This document shows positions 26,003-35,652 of a stretch of DNA of 63,674 bases, piece by piece. Every line of letters begins with the position of its first letter. Positions within the stretch are counted from its first letter, which is position 1. Where the stretch lies: the NCBI GenBank assembly GCA_964388665.1, contig CAYMBJ010000015.1, forward strand, positions 1 to 63,674. Direction: 5' to 3'. The notes under the pieces are model-generated. The model did no database searches, had not been told where the DNA came from, and saw only the letters and a program-made list of their open reading frames with translations. This DNA is from CALCCV01 sp964388665 (GTDB lineage Bacteria > Bdellovibrionota > Bdellovibrionia > Bdellovibrionales > Bdellovibrionaceae). Position numbers and translations under genes: made by a program.

Positions 26003-26020
26003 TTTTTCAGGAGCCTGTTA
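26003..26020. repeat. Dispersed repeat, partial copy B
   Basis: TTTTTCAGGAGCCTGTTA, the right-hand 18 bp of the repeat seen at 25156-25186 and 45177-45207. It lies 6 bp beyond the murB stop (26027), so copies A and B border the DUF1028-like gene as direct repeats. Confidence 0.65.
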
Positions 26021-26026
26021 GATAGG

Positions 26027-26923
26027 TCACCATTCTCCCAAGCGGATCACTTCAGTCGTTAGCGCAACCTGTGTATTTTCCATGACAACTTTCTGTACAT
26101 GCACGATCACATCAGAAATGTCGACCGCTGTTGCCGTCCCCGTATTGACAATAAAGTTTGCATGCTTTGTGGAGACCTGTGCGCCGCCAATTTGAAAACC
26201 CTTGAGCCCGCAAGAGTCAATGAGCTGAGCTGCTTTGTGACCGGGGGGATTTACAAATACCGATCCACAACTGGGCATGTCCAAGGGTTGTTTTTGCAAC
26301 CGTATACGATTGGCCTGTCGAACAATTTCGATCACACTATTGTTTTCTCGATTAGGACACTTCAGGCCCACCATGGAAATAATGCCTGGCCGCCATCCTT
26401 CGCAATGACGATAGCTCCAGGTCAGTTCGCGGTGAGCATAGCGACGAGTCTTAAAAGGCGGCTCCAGAGAAATCACGTCAATCCAATCGACGATCTCGGT
26501 AAATTCGCGAGGCTGAATCGCCTCACTCACACCTGCGTTCATGACCACGCCGCCACCGACATCACCAGGGATGCCCGCCAAGAAAATAGCTGGATCAAGC
26601 TTACGCTTTAAATAGAACTTCAGAATTTCAGATTTTGAAGTGCCTGCCTTGACCGCCACTTCGTAAAACTCACCATCCTGAATGCTAATGAACCCAGAGT
26701 ATTGCCTAAGGTTGATAACAAGCCCTGAAATCCCCTTATCCGCCACCAATACATTGCTGCCACCACTCAACACTGTAACTTTCAGCTTATGTGAATGTGC
26801 GTACTCAAGAACAAAGCGGATATCATTCTCAGACTCTGGAAAACAAATGTGCTCAGCTGCACCGCCCACCAACCAAGTATTGAGCTGTCGTAATGGATAT
26901 TTTTCGATGATCTCTCTGGCCAT
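26027..26923 (-). CDS. murB: UDP-N-acetylmuramate dehydrogenase MurB
   Basis: NADPH/FAD reductase that converts UDP-GlcNAc-enolpyruvate to UDP-MurNAc. 298 aa, type II-like. FAD-binding NTWLVGGAAE, LSGGSNVLV and FLAGIPGDVGGGVVMNAG; catalytic Ser in PSCGSVFVNPPG; C-terminal Glu in TTEVIRLGEW. It ends the mraY-murD-ftsW-murC-murB series, 11 bp after murC. Confidence 0.95.
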   Translation of the reverse strand: MAREIIEKYPLRQLNTWLVGGAAEHICFPESENDIRFVLEYAHSHKLKVTVLSGGSNVLVADKGISGLVINLRQYSGFISIQDGEFYEVAVKAGTSKSEILKFYLKRKLDPAIFLAGIPGDVGGGVVMNAGVSEAIQPREFTEIVDWIDVISLEPPFKTRRYAHRELTWSYRHCEGWRPGIISMVGLKCPNRENNSVIEIVRQANRIRLQKQPLDMPSCGSVFVNPPGHKAAQLIDSCGLKGFQIGGAQVSTKHANFIVNTGTATAVDISDVIVHVQKVVMENTQVALTTEVIRLGEW

Positions 26924-26934
26924 GCTTTTACGAC

Positions 26935-28332
26935 CTATTCAGGTTGGGCAACAATGATGGCGTCAGTGATTTCGGTCAAATCAATGGCGGTTTTATAGAT
27001 ATCTCCAGCACCCAAAAAGACGGCCACCTCGTACTGTTCCTCATCGATCATTTTCGAAATAGTGCCAGCAAAATCTTCGGACCTCGGCACATAAACGCAG
27101 TTATCGTGAATCATTTCTGCAGCCATGCGTTCGGCAGAGATACCATCGATGGCCAACTCCCCAGCAGAATAGATATCGGTAATAACAACACCTGACGCCA
27201 AACCGAAGGCCTGCATGAATTCCGACCAACAGTGAGCTGTGCGTGAGTAGCGATGGGGTTGAAAGACGGCCAAGATTTTTTGATCTGGAAATTTTTCGCG
27301 AAACGCCTGCAAAGTGGCGCGAATCTCCGTGGGATGGTGCCCGTAATCATCATAAATTTTTGCGCCTGCAGCCGTCTGGCCACGAAATTGAAAGCGTCTA
27401 TCAACACCCGAGAAGCTCTTTAAACCGAGTGCTGCAACTTCTGAAGAGATACCAGCAAAGCGACCCGCCAAGAATGCGGCCAGCGCATTGAGAGCGTTGT
27501 GCTGACCTGGCACCGAGAGTTCAAAGGCGCCAATTTTTTCGATGCTTTCATCAGTTCGACTGCGTGCAAACACCTCATATAGACCTAGCTTACCGCGAAT
27601 AAAAAAATCATTCTTGGTATCAAAACCATAGTAGCTCACACGCTTGGGGTAATGTTCAAAAACCTGTCGAATCGACTGATCATCACCACAAGCGATCAAG
27701 TGGCCATAAAACGGCAAGCGCAGCGCAAACTCGTAATAAGATCTTTGCAGATTTTCGAAGGTCTTATAATAATCCATGTGATCGGAATCAATATTGGTGA
27801 TGATGGCAATCTCAGGAGAGAGGCGATGAAAACTGCCGTCGCTTTCGTCGGCTTCAGCCAATACCCAATCTCCCGTTCCCAATTTTGCCGTAGAATTTAT
27901 AAAATTCAACCGCGCTCCTACAAAGACCGTAGGATTTAAATCTGCTGCCGCAAATATCGAAGATACAAAGGATGTGGTGGTGGTTTTGCCGTGAGTCCCA
28001 GCGATGGCCACGCCACGCTTGAGCCGCATCACCTCTGCCAGCGCCTCTGCTCTTTGAATGAGTGGAATTCCACGACGCTTGGCTTCGGCCATTTCAGGAT
28101 TGAGCATAGAAATGGCGCTTGAATACACCAAGACGTCTGCATTTCCCAAATTTTCTTGATGATGCCCTCTGAAGATCTTTATGCCCATCAGGGCTAGGCG
28201 GTGGGTGTTCACATTTTCATTGAGGTCGCTTCCAGAAACCACAGCGCCCATAGCATGGAGAAGCTCAGCCACGCCACACATACCAATCCCGCCAATTCCC
28301 ACAAAGTGGAAATGACTCTTCGGCGCTCTCAC
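26935..28332 (-). CDS. murC: UDP-N-acetylmuramate-L-alanine ligase MurC
   Basis: 465 aa ATP-dependent ligase adding L-Ala to UDP-MurNAc in the cytoplasm. N-terminal FVGIGGIGMCGVAELLHAMG (UDP-binding), P-loop IAGTHGKTTTTSF, DESDGSF metal/carbamate region and YDDYGHHPTEI of the third domain. Its ATG overlaps the ftsW stop by 4 bp. murG, normally between ftsW and murC, is absent. Confidence 0.97.
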   Translation of the reverse strand: MRAPKSHFHFVGIGGIGMCGVAELLHAMGAVVSGSDLNENVNTHRLALMGIKIFRGHHQENLGNADVLVYSSAISMLNPEMAEAKRRGIPLIQRAEALAEVMRLKRGVAIAGTHGKTTTTSFVSSIFAAADLNPTVFVGARLNFINSTAKLGTGDWVLAEADESDGSFHRLSPEIAIITNIDSDHMDYYKTFENLQRSYYEFALRLPFYGHLIACGDDQSIRQVFEHYPKRVSYYGFDTKNDFFIRGKLGLYEVFARSRTDESIEKIGAFELSVPGQHNALNALAAFLAGRFAGISSEVAALGLKSFSGVDRRFQFRGQTAAGAKIYDDYGHHPTEIRATLQAFREKFPDQKILAVFQPHRYSRTAHCWSEFMQAFGLASGVVITDIYSAGELAIDGISAERMAAEMIHDNCVYVPRSEDFAGTISKMIDEEQYEVAVFLGAGDIYKTAIDLTEITDAIIVAQPE

Positions 28333-29459
28333 CGTTTCGCCCCCGCAGGTGTGTCCTGCGGCGCTTCTGACGACGACTCAAGAGAAGATTCAATATTTAA
28401 TACAACACCAAACAACAAACAAAAACTCACCAACGAACTTCCACCATAACTTAAAAAGGGCAAGGTCAAGCCTTTGGTCGGCAACATGCCGAGGACGACG
28501 CCCATATTAATAAAAACCGAAATAGCAAAATAAATGGACGCAGACAAACAGTAAACTCTTTGCCACAAATTTTGCGTCCTCACACTCAATGACAAACACC
28601 GGTATGTCAAATACCCATACAAACTCAGTAACACCACAAAGCCAACAAAACCCCACTCCTCGCCAAAGACAGCCAGTGTGAAATCTGTGTGAGCTTCTGG
28701 AAGAAAAAACAATTTCCCTTGGCCCTGTCCGAGCCCTGTGCCAAAAATGCCCCCCGAGTGAAAGGTCAACATGCTCTGAATCGACTGAAATCCCTTTTGC
28801 TCTGGGTCTGACCAGGGATCAAAGAAAGCCATCACCCGATCGCGGCGATAGGGAACTCTCATCACCAAAAAGTAGAAGAGCACTCCCATCAGTGAACCCA
28901 AAAGTGTGATCAACTTTGTCGACAAACCAAATGCAAACAGCACTCCAAAACCAATCAGAGACAAAATGGCAATGCTGCCGAAGTCTGGTTGCCTGTGCAG
29001 AAGAAAAAACGGTATCAGCAGCACCAATAAAATGACAATGACAGGAACCTTCTTAAGCCACAGACTTTGCCTGACGAACAAGCTACTTACGAACAGGCAA
29101 AAACTGACCTTCATCATTTCGCTCGGTTCAAAGCGAAAGCCGCCTGGCATGCTTAGCCAGCGGTGCGCCCCACCCACCTTTACACCAATCCCAGGAATCA
29201 ATGTCAGCACCAAAAACAGAATTCCAAGGGGCCAAAGCAAAAAACTCCAACGCTCTATAGCGCGAAGGGGAATCTTGGCGCCAGCAACCATTAGAGCTAC
29301 GCCCACCAATGTAAACAACAGCTGCTTTTTTAAAAAATAGAAGCCGTCTTGATAGGTTTCGGAAGCGAATATAAAACTGGCCGAAAAGATTTGAATCAGG
29401 CCAATTCCCATCAAAACAATGAGTACCAATAATGTCGGAGACAGGCGGATGTTTTTCAT
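28329..29459 (-). CDS. ftsW: SEDS-family septal peptidoglycan polymerase FtsW
   Basis: 376 aa, with about ten membrane segments. SEDS hallmarks: HRWLSMPG...FEPSEMMKVSF (the conserved catalytic-loop region), DFGSIAIL, and FLPEAHTDFTLAVFGEEWGF before the last helices. It polymerises glycan at the septum with a class B PBP, which is not in this window. It follows the small lipoprotein gene by 18 bp. Confidence 0.95.
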   Translation of the reverse strand: MKNIRLSPTLLVLIVLMGIGLIQIFSASFIFASETYQDGFYFLKKQLLFTLVGVALMVAGAKIPLRAIERWSFLLWPLGILFLVLTLIPGIGVKVGGAHRWLSMPGGFRFEPSEMMKVSFCLFVSSLFVRQSLWLKKVPVIVILLVLLIPFFLLHRQPDFGSIAILSLIGFGVLFAFGLSTKLITLLGSLMGVLFYFLVMRVPYRRDRVMAFFDPWSDPEQKGFQSIQSMLTFHSGGIFGTGLGQGQGKLFFLPEAHTDFTLAVFGEEWGFVGFVVLLSLYGYLTYRCLSLSVRTQNLWQRVYCLSASIYFAISVFINMGVVLGMLPTKGLTLPFLSYGGSSLVSFCLLFGVVLNIESSLESSSEAPQDTPAGAKR

Positions 29460-29477
29460 GTTGAAAACAACTTCTCG

Positions 29478-29939
29478 TTATTGATCAAGATTTAGGATTT
29501 TATCGGACGCCTTGTCGTCACTTGCTGCCGCTGCAGGTGCGCTGCCAGAATTTCCTGAATTACCAGTAGACTTAGTGGAGCTGCGCCTGGAGTTGCTAGA
29601 GCTAAAGCCGGCGGGATTGCTACCACAACAGAACAGCACTCCTTGATTGTTTTTGTCGGTGCGGTATTCAGTGAGACTGAAGCTTTGCTTCATATCGCAT
29701 TTTTTGCTGACCTGGAGGCTGAGCTCAACTTCGACATCTGGATACTCAACTCCTGAGACAAAATTGCAATAGCCGCCACCCTGTGCTGCGGCCTTGTCTC
29801 GCTCTGCTGAGCGCTGTGGTGAAACCCGCCCCCCACAGGCGCTCAATAGTATTGAGAGAGTCGCCACCCAGCAGATCGATTTTACTGCTGCAGTTGAATT
29901 AGTTTTGGCAAAAAAGTACGCTGGTAAAATTGGCATCAT
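29478..29939 (-). CDS. Small lipoprotein within the dcw cluster
   Basis: 153 aa. Lipobox LLSAC near residue 35 after a hydrophobic segment; the mature part holds a Cys-containing core (GYCNFVSGVEYPDVEVELSL, KKCDMKQSF, VLFCCGSNPAG) and a Ser/Gly/Ala-rich tail. The start is probably ATG at 29939, seven bases after AGGAG; other ATGs lie at 29945 and 29954. No family recognised. Its place between murD and ftsW, in the same direction, suggests expression with division genes. Confidence 0.75.
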   Translation of the reverse strand: MMPILPAYFFAKTNSTAAVKSICWVATLSILLSACGGRVSPQRSAERDKAAAQGGGYCNFVSGVEYPDVEVELSLQVSKKCDMKQSFSLTEYRTDKNNQGVLFCCGSNPAGFSSSNSRRSSTKSTGNSGNSGSAPAAAASDDKASDKILNLDQ

Positions 29940-30001
29940 GATCATTCTCCTCATGCAAAACGAATCGCGGCCAATTCAAACTGTTTAAGAGGATCCAAAC
30001 T

Positions 30002-31390
30002 CTATCTGAATTTTTTCACGATATCTCTGTAATAATCGCCTCTCTCTTCATAGCTGTCAAACATGTCAAAGCTTGGACAGCCCGGAGACATCAAAACCGT
30101 GTCACCAATCCTAGACCTTTGATAAGCAATGTAAATGGCCTCTTCAAACGTCCCAATCAAAAATGTCTCTGTTAGCTCTCCGATTTCACGGTTGATACGC
30201 TCTTTGGCCTCGCCAACCAAAATCAATGTCTTCACTTTTTTGCGAATGACATTCTCCAGTGGCTTAAAGGTACAGTCGGTGTCTTTACCTCCGCAAATCA
30301 AGATGATATTTTCGTCGACCAAATCCAAAGCTCGCAAAACCGCATGAACATTGGTGGCCTTTGAATCATTAAAAAACTGAACGCCACCCACTTTTCGCAC
30401 ATACTCAAGCCGATGAGGCAATTGCCCGAACTCAACCATGACTCTTTGGATGGCATCATGCTTGGCACCATGTTCTCGCGCGGTCAGAATTGCAGCCATT
30501 ATGTTCTCAACACTGTGGCGACCTCGCATACGCATATCTTTGATAGAGTAGGTCTCAATCTCTGGACCCGTGCGGACCTTGATCTCATCACCGATATTAA
30601 CAGCACCACCAATGTTCATGATCTGCGGCTCCAAAACCGCTTTTCTTGAAAAATAAAAAATCTTACCACGCTGAACAGCTGGGTCTCTGGCCAACTCCAC
30701 CACCGCATGATCATCGGCATTTAAAATTGAGGTCGTGGCCTGATTGGTGTTGCGAAAAATCTTGCGCTTGGCATTGATGTACTCTTCCATGTGGTTGTAT
30801 CGGTCTTTGTGATTTTCTGCCAAATTAGTGAAGACGACATTTTGAGGATTAAAGTTCTCACAGTGCTCAAGCATAAACGCCGACACCTCAGCAATGACCA
30901 CCTGAGATTTTTCTTCTTGCCGAAGGTACTCAACAAAAGGCTTGTCATTGGAACCGCCCACCCAGGTCTTGATATCGCTGGCATTTAGAAAGGACTGAAT
31001 CAATTTTGCCACAGTGGTTTTGCCGTTGGTGCCCGTGACACCAATGATGGGCTCTTTAACAAAATTGCTAGAGAACTCAAACTCACCAGTGATTTTGATT
31101 CCTTGTCCGCGGGCATAATCAAAAATCTTCAACTTAGAAGGGACACCCGGGCTTAAGATCACCAGGTCCTGTTGCAGAAAGGTTTTTGGCGAGTGTCCAC
31201 CCAAATCAAACTTAATGGGCAGCCCATCGAGCTGCTCTATTTGCGCCGAAAGCTCCGGTTTGGACTTGTGGTCTGTAACCGTAACCTGCGCCCCTTGCGT
31301 AGTTAAAAAGTGACACAGAGACACTCCGGTCTTCCCGAGGCCCACAACCAAAATGCGCTTATCTTTTAGTTCCGAAAGTTCTTTATACAT
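30002..31390 (-). CDS. murD: UDP-N-acetylmuramoylalanine-D-glutamate ligase MurD
   Basis: 462 aa Mur ligase adding D-Glu to UDP-MurNAc-L-Ala. N-terminal LVVGLGKTGVSLCHFL, P-loop GVTGTNGKTTVAKL, FNDSKATNVHAVLRAL and LICGGKDTDCTF are diagnostic. It lies 52 bp after mraY. Confidence 0.96.
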   Translation of the reverse strand: MYKELSELKDKRILVVGLGKTGVSLCHFLTTQGAQVTVTDHKSKPELSAQIEQLDGLPIKFDLGGHSPKTFLQQDLVILSPGVPSKLKIFDYARGQGIKITGEFEFSSNFVKEPIIGVTGTNGKTTVAKLIQSFLNASDIKTWVGGSNDKPFVEYLRQEEKSQVVIAEVSAFMLEHCENFNPQNVVFTNLAENHKDRYNHMEEYINAKRKIFRNTNQATTSILNADDHAVVELARDPAVQRGKIFYFSRKAVLEPQIMNIGGAVNIGDEIKVRTGPEIETYSIKDMRMRGRHSVENIMAAILTAREHGAKHDAIQRVMVEFGQLPHRLEYVRKVGGVQFFNDSKATNVHAVLRALDLVDENIILICGGKDTDCTFKPLENVIRKKVKTLILVGEAKERINREIGELTETFLIGTFEEAIYIAYQRSRIGDTVLMSPGCPSFDMFDSYEERGDYYRDIVKKFR

Positions 31391-31442
31391 CGCTTTCCTC
31401 TCTCACATTTCTCACATTCATTTTTCAATAATCAAAATTTTT

Positions 31443-32519
31443 CTAGCGTAATTTCAAGGTCGACAAACTGAGCACTGCCAGTAAAATAGAAATGATCCAA
31501 AACCGCACAATAATTTTTGTTTCTGTTAAGCCATTGAGTTCGTAGTGATGATGGAGCGGCGCCATCTTAAAAACACGCTTTCCTGTAAGCTTAAATGATG
31601 CCACTTGAGTTATAACCGACAAAGCCTCGGCGACAAAAACTCCGCCCAAAATCAACATGGTCAGCTCATTCTTTGTAAAGACCGCCATGACGCCCAAAAA
31701 ACCACCCAAACTGAGTGAACCCACGTCACCCATAAAAACTTGGGCGGGATAGGTATTGAACCACAAAAAGCCCAATCCAGCTGCCACCACCGTCGCCGCG
31801 ATGGGCGCCAACTCGCCAGAACCAGCGACGCCAGGAATTTGCAAATAGGAAGCTATCGAAGCATGACCAGCCACATAGGCAAAGAGCCCAAGCGTTGCCG
31901 CCGCAATGATCACCGGAACAATCGCCAGGCCATCAAGTCCATCTGTTAAATTAACGGCATTGGCAGTTCCAACAATGACCAACGCACCAAAAATTGGATA
32001 GCCGTAGCCAAGCTCTAGCGTGAAATTTTTTAAAAAAGGAAAATGAAGCACCGTCGAAAACTCATGAAAATGCACCAAATAATATAGGACCAAGAGCGAA
32101 ATCGCAAACTCACCAAACAAGCGAAGTCGGCCAGATAGACCTTTTGAGTTTTTTTTTGAAACTTTCAAATAGTCATCAATGTAGCCAATGAACCCAAATA
32201 GCCAGGTGACAAGCAGCACTCCCCAAACAAAGGGGTTGTACATATCCACCCACAGCAAGCATGGAAACAAGGTCGAGAGCAAAATCAGCCCACCACCCAT
32301 CGTTGGCGTTCCGGACTTCTTTTGATGGGTCTGCGGCCCATCAAGACGAATGCTCTGGCCAAAGTGCTTTTCCTTGAGCTTACGAATGAAGTAGGGACCC
32401 CACATCCAACACAGCACAAAGGCCGTAAAAAAGCTGATAAATGTTCGAACTGTGAGATAGCGAAAAACATTGAGAGGCGAAAATTCATTCGCGAGGGAAT
32501 ATAGCCATTGGTATAACAT
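31443..32519 (-). CDS. mraY: Phospho-N-acetylmuramoyl-pentapeptide transferase MraY
   Basis: 358 aa, about ten membrane segments. It transfers phospho-MurNAc-pentapeptide to undecaprenyl phosphate, producing lipid I. Signatures: KKSGTPTMGGG, FIGYIDDYLKVSKKNSKGLSG (Asp-Asp), AVNLTDGLDGLA, NTYPAQVFMGDVGSLSLGG and KMAPLHHHYEL. It is the first minus-strand gene of this dcw fragment; murE, murF and ftsI are not upstream, where a divergent + strand operon begins. Confidence 0.96.
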   Translation of the reverse strand: MLYQWLYSLANEFSPLNVFRYLTVRTFISFFTAFVLCWMWGPYFIRKLKEKHFGQSIRLDGPQTHQKKSGTPTMGGGLILLSTLFPCLLWVDMYNPFVWGVLLVTWLFGFIGYIDDYLKVSKKNSKGLSGRLRLFGEFAISLLVLYYLVHFHEFSTVLHFPFLKNFTLELGYGYPIFGALVIVGTANAVNLTDGLDGLAIVPVIIAAATLGLFAYVAGHASIASYLQIPGVAGSGELAPIAATVVAAGLGFLWFNTYPAQVFMGDVGSLSLGGFLGVMAVFTKNELTMLILGGVFVAEALSVITQVASFKLTGKRVFKMAPLHHHYELNGLTETKIIVRFWIISILLAVLSLSTLKLR

Positions 32520-32665
32520 AGATAGCTAGACCTAACACAGTCAGATCTGAAGTTGCAAGAGCAATTTTATAACTTATTAGTATCACTAATTTAAATCAAA
32601 ATTCAACTTTCCACTTAACTGCTTACACAATTGACTGCCAGCCCTTATGCGATTACCCTCTATCG

Positions 32666-34117
32666 ATGATTAACTATGACTTTTCAGAGAATTTGCCCGC
32701 AGCGGTCGCTAAGTTAAAAAATGATTGTGATTGGGTTGGCCTCAGAGGCTATTCAGAAAAATCGCAGTACATTGCCGTCAAAAATGAAAAGTTTGATTTT
32801 CATAAAGAGCGTTTGGACAAAGGGCTCATGGTCGAAGTTCTTTATGATGGGCACTTTGGCTATGCCGGCACAGCGGATTTATCTTTTGCGGGCATTCAGC
32901 GAGCATTTTTGGTAGCCAAGACCCAAGCAGCAAGATTTGCCAACTTGGCGCTAACAAAATTTTCTGCAAATGAAGTTCGTCCTAAAGTCACCGGCGCTTA
33001 CTCCAGCCCTAAGCAGGAAAGTTTTGATTCTCTGGGACTTGCCGAAGCCGTCAGTCGCCTCATTAAGATCAGCGACAGTATGAATGTTGGTAGCGAGATT
33101 CTGGTGAGGTCAGCAAAATTGATGTGGCTGGACACAGACATCACTTTGGTTTCCTCGTCGGGAACAGAAGTCCACCAGGATTTTAGCATGATGATGACGG
33201 ACTTCAATGCCACCGCCAAACGCGGCTCCGAGGTGCAGGTTCGCTCAGACAAGGGCGGCCTGGCCCGCTGTTATCAAACCGGTATCGAAGATTTTGATCT
33301 GAATATCATTTTGCCGCGGACTGAGATCATAGGCAAAGAGGCCGTTGAGCTTTTGGGCGCAGAAAATTGCCCGAGCGGCAAATTCGATGTGATTCTGGCG
33401 CCGGATCAAATGATGTTGCAAATTCATGAATCCATTGGACACCCCTTAGAATTGGATCGCATTTTGGGTGATGAAAGAAATTATGCCGGTTGGAGCTTTG
33501 TCACTCTAGAGGACATTGGCAAACTTCAGTATGGCAGCCCTCTGATGAATGTGGTTTATGATCCCACGCAAGCAAAGCAATTGGCCTCCTTTGGATTTGA
33601 TGATGGTGGAGATCCTGCAACCCTTGAGTATTTGATCAAAGAAGGAAAATTGGTGCGTGGTTTGGGCGGACGCGAAAGCCAGAGCCGCTCTGGCCGCCCC
33701 GGTGTTGCTAACTTTCGTTCATCGGGATGGAATCGCGTTCCAATAGATCGCATGGGCAATATCAATTTGGTGCCTGGAGGCAAATCGCTTCAGGACATGA
33801 TCAGCAATATGGAAAAAGGCATCATTATGCACTCCAATAAATCCTGGTCAATCGACGATTACCGCCGAAAATTTCAATTCAGCTGTGAATATGCGCAAAT
33901 GGTTGAGCAAGGTAAAATCACAAAAACTTTAAAGAATCCAAATTATCGTGGTGAAACACTTTCTTTTTGGGGATCTCTGGCGGGAGTCGGCAATGAATCC
34001 GAGACTTTTGGTACGCCATTTTGTGGCAAGGGTGAGCCGGGACAGGGCATTCGCGTGGGTCACGCCTCGCCCTATTGCCAATTTAGTAAACTCCAAGTCT
34101 TTGGCGGTGATGTATGA
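32666..34117 (+). CDS. tldD: TldD-family zinc metalloprotease
   Basis: 483 aa. Metal motif HESIGH (254-259), with the later Cys ligand in GTPFCGKGEPGQ, as in TldD. TldD forms a heterodimeric cytosolic protease with TldE/PmbA that degrades unfolded peptides and processes some RiPP precursors. The partner follows with a 4-bp overlap. It is divergent from mraY across about 145 bp. Confidence 0.93.
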   Translation: MINYDFSENLPAAVAKLKNDCDWVGLRGYSEKSQYIAVKNEKFDFHKERLDKGLMVEVLYDGHFGYAGTADLSFAGIQRAFLVAKTQAARFANLALTKFSANEVRPKVTGAYSSPKQESFDSLGLAEAVSRLIKISDSMNVGSEILVRSAKLMWLDTDITLVSSSGTEVHQDFSMMMTDFNATAKRGSEVQVRSDKGGLARCYQTGIEDFDLNIILPRTEIIGKEAVELLGAENCPSGKFDVILAPDQMMLQIHESIGHPLELDRILGDERNYAGWSFVTLEDIGKLQYGSPLMNVVYDPTQAKQLASFGFDDGGDPATLEYLIKEGKLVRGLGGRESQSRSGRPGVANFRSSGWNRVPIDRMGNINLVPGGKSLQDMISNMEKGIIMHSNKSWSIDDYRRKFQFSCEYAQMVEQGKITKTLKNPNYRGETLSFWGSLAGVGNESETFGTPFCGKGEPGQGIRVGHASPYCQFSKLQVFGGDV

Positions 34118-35478
34118 ATCATGAGGCGATAAAGAAATTGCAAAATTGGCCACGTGAAGTCGAAAATTATTGGAATCGCTTTTGTCAGAATCTATTCTCA
34201 CAGCTTCGTCCCGAAGAAGGTCTGACACTCTCTTTGTCTGGTGAGAACACTTTGTATGTTCGCGCCAATAATGCCAAGATCAGACAAAACTCACAAGTGG
34301 AGCAACTTTCTGTCAGCTTGATATTAAAACAGGATCAAAAAGCAGCAACGCTTATGTACCCCTTGACCCTTAACGAAGCCATCGACTTTCCAGCCTACAA
34401 AGAAATTCTAGCATCGGCTCGAAAGAATCTGCAAAATTTGCCCGTCGATCCCTTTTTCTTGCCATTAAATGAGGGCGATACGAGTCACTTTTCTTCGCCC
34501 TCAAAGATTGACGACCCCTTGGCGCTCGTTGAAACAGCTCTGCAACTGGCAAAAGGTTTGGACTTTGTGGGATTTTTTGCCTTCGGCGAGAAAGTCATAG
34601 CCACGCAAAACAGCAAAGGCCTCAGTCATTGGTACGCCAATCACTCGTTTTTTATTGATTACTCCATATATGACGGCCCCAAAGCGGCAAAGGGTGTGTA
34701 CTCTGGCTCTGAGTTCTCCAAGGAGCAGTGGCAGGCCAAACTCGTCGAAGCGCAAACCCACCTCAAATCTTTGCTTCTTCCGCAGGTCATTTTGAAGCCG
34801 GGCTCCTTCCGTGCCTATCTTTCACCTCATGCTGTGGCGGAAATCGTACAGCTCACGGAATGGGAAGCTTGGAGCTACCAAGCCTATCGGCAGGGTTCGA
34901 GTGCTTTTCGCAAATGGCACTCCGAGGGTCTGCAGCTCTCGCCCCAATTGGAGATCGTGGAAAATTTTCGTTTGGGTTTAAATCCTCGCTTTAACGAAAC
35001 TGGCGAGATCGCACCCGAGTCCATACACCTTGTACGAGCGGGCCGATTTGAAAATTTTCTTACCAACAATCGCAGCGCCAAAGAGTTTAGTGCCACTAGC
35101 AATTTTGCCAATGCAATGGAATCTCCGCGAAGTTTAGAGATTCTGCCCGGAACTCTGCAGAACTCACAAATTTTGGCTACCTTACAGACTGGCGTGTACC
35201 TTTCACAGTTGCACTACACCAATTGGAGCGATCGTCAGAGTGCCAAAGTCACGGGGATGACTCGCTTTGCATGTTTTTTTGTTGAAGATGGTCAAATAGT
35301 AGGCCCTATTCAAGACATGCGTTTTGACGTGAGTCTTTTTGACATTTGGGGAGCGCAGCTCGAGTCGCTTACACAGCAGACTGAGGTGATTCCCAGCACC
35401 TTAACCTATGAAGAGCGCTCCAGTGGCGGCCTTCGCCTACCGGGAATGCTCATTAAGAATTTTGAGTTCACACTCTGA
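34114..35478 (+). CDS. pmbA: TldE/PmbA-like partner protein
   Basis: 454 aa PmbA/TldA superfamily protein without a HExxxH motif, as expected for the non-metal-bearing subunit. Visible: LYVRANNAKIRQNSQVEQLSVS at the N-terminus and VTGMTRFACFFVEDGQIVGPIQDMRF near the C-terminus, the family's typical end. It is coupled to tldD by overlap. Confidence 0.9.
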   Translation: MNHEAIKKLQNWPREVENYWNRFCQNLFSQLRPEEGLTLSLSGENTLYVRANNAKIRQNSQVEQLSVSLILKQDQKAATLMYPLTLNEAIDFPAYKEILASARKNLQNLPVDPFFLPLNEGDTSHFSSPSKIDDPLALVETALQLAKGLDFVGFFAFGEKVIATQNSKGLSHWYANHSFFIDYSIYDGPKAAKGVYSGSEFSKEQWQAKLVEAQTHLKSLLLPQVILKPGSFRAYLSPHAVAEIVQLTEWEAWSYQAYRQGSSAFRKWHSEGLQLSPQLEIVENFRLGLNPRFNETGEIAPESIHLVRAGRFENFLTNNRSAKEFSATSNFANAMESPRSLEILPGTLQNSQILATLQTGVYLSQLHYTNWSDRQSAKVTGMTRFACFFVEDGQIVGPIQDMRFDVSLFDIWGAQLESLTQQTEVIPSTLTYEERSSGGLRLPGMLIKNFEFTL

Positions 35479-35652
35479 AACACAAGCGAAGATACAAATT
35501 CCTGTGATTTTTTAGCAGGTTCGACAAAAATTGCCGAATCTTTACTTTCCAATCAAAAAAATTTGTGCTTAACTTTGCGAAATTCTTTACGGGTCTATAG
35601 CTGCGCTGATTTTTTTTTGCGAAAGTTAATAGATTCTTTGCACGGAGGTTTT

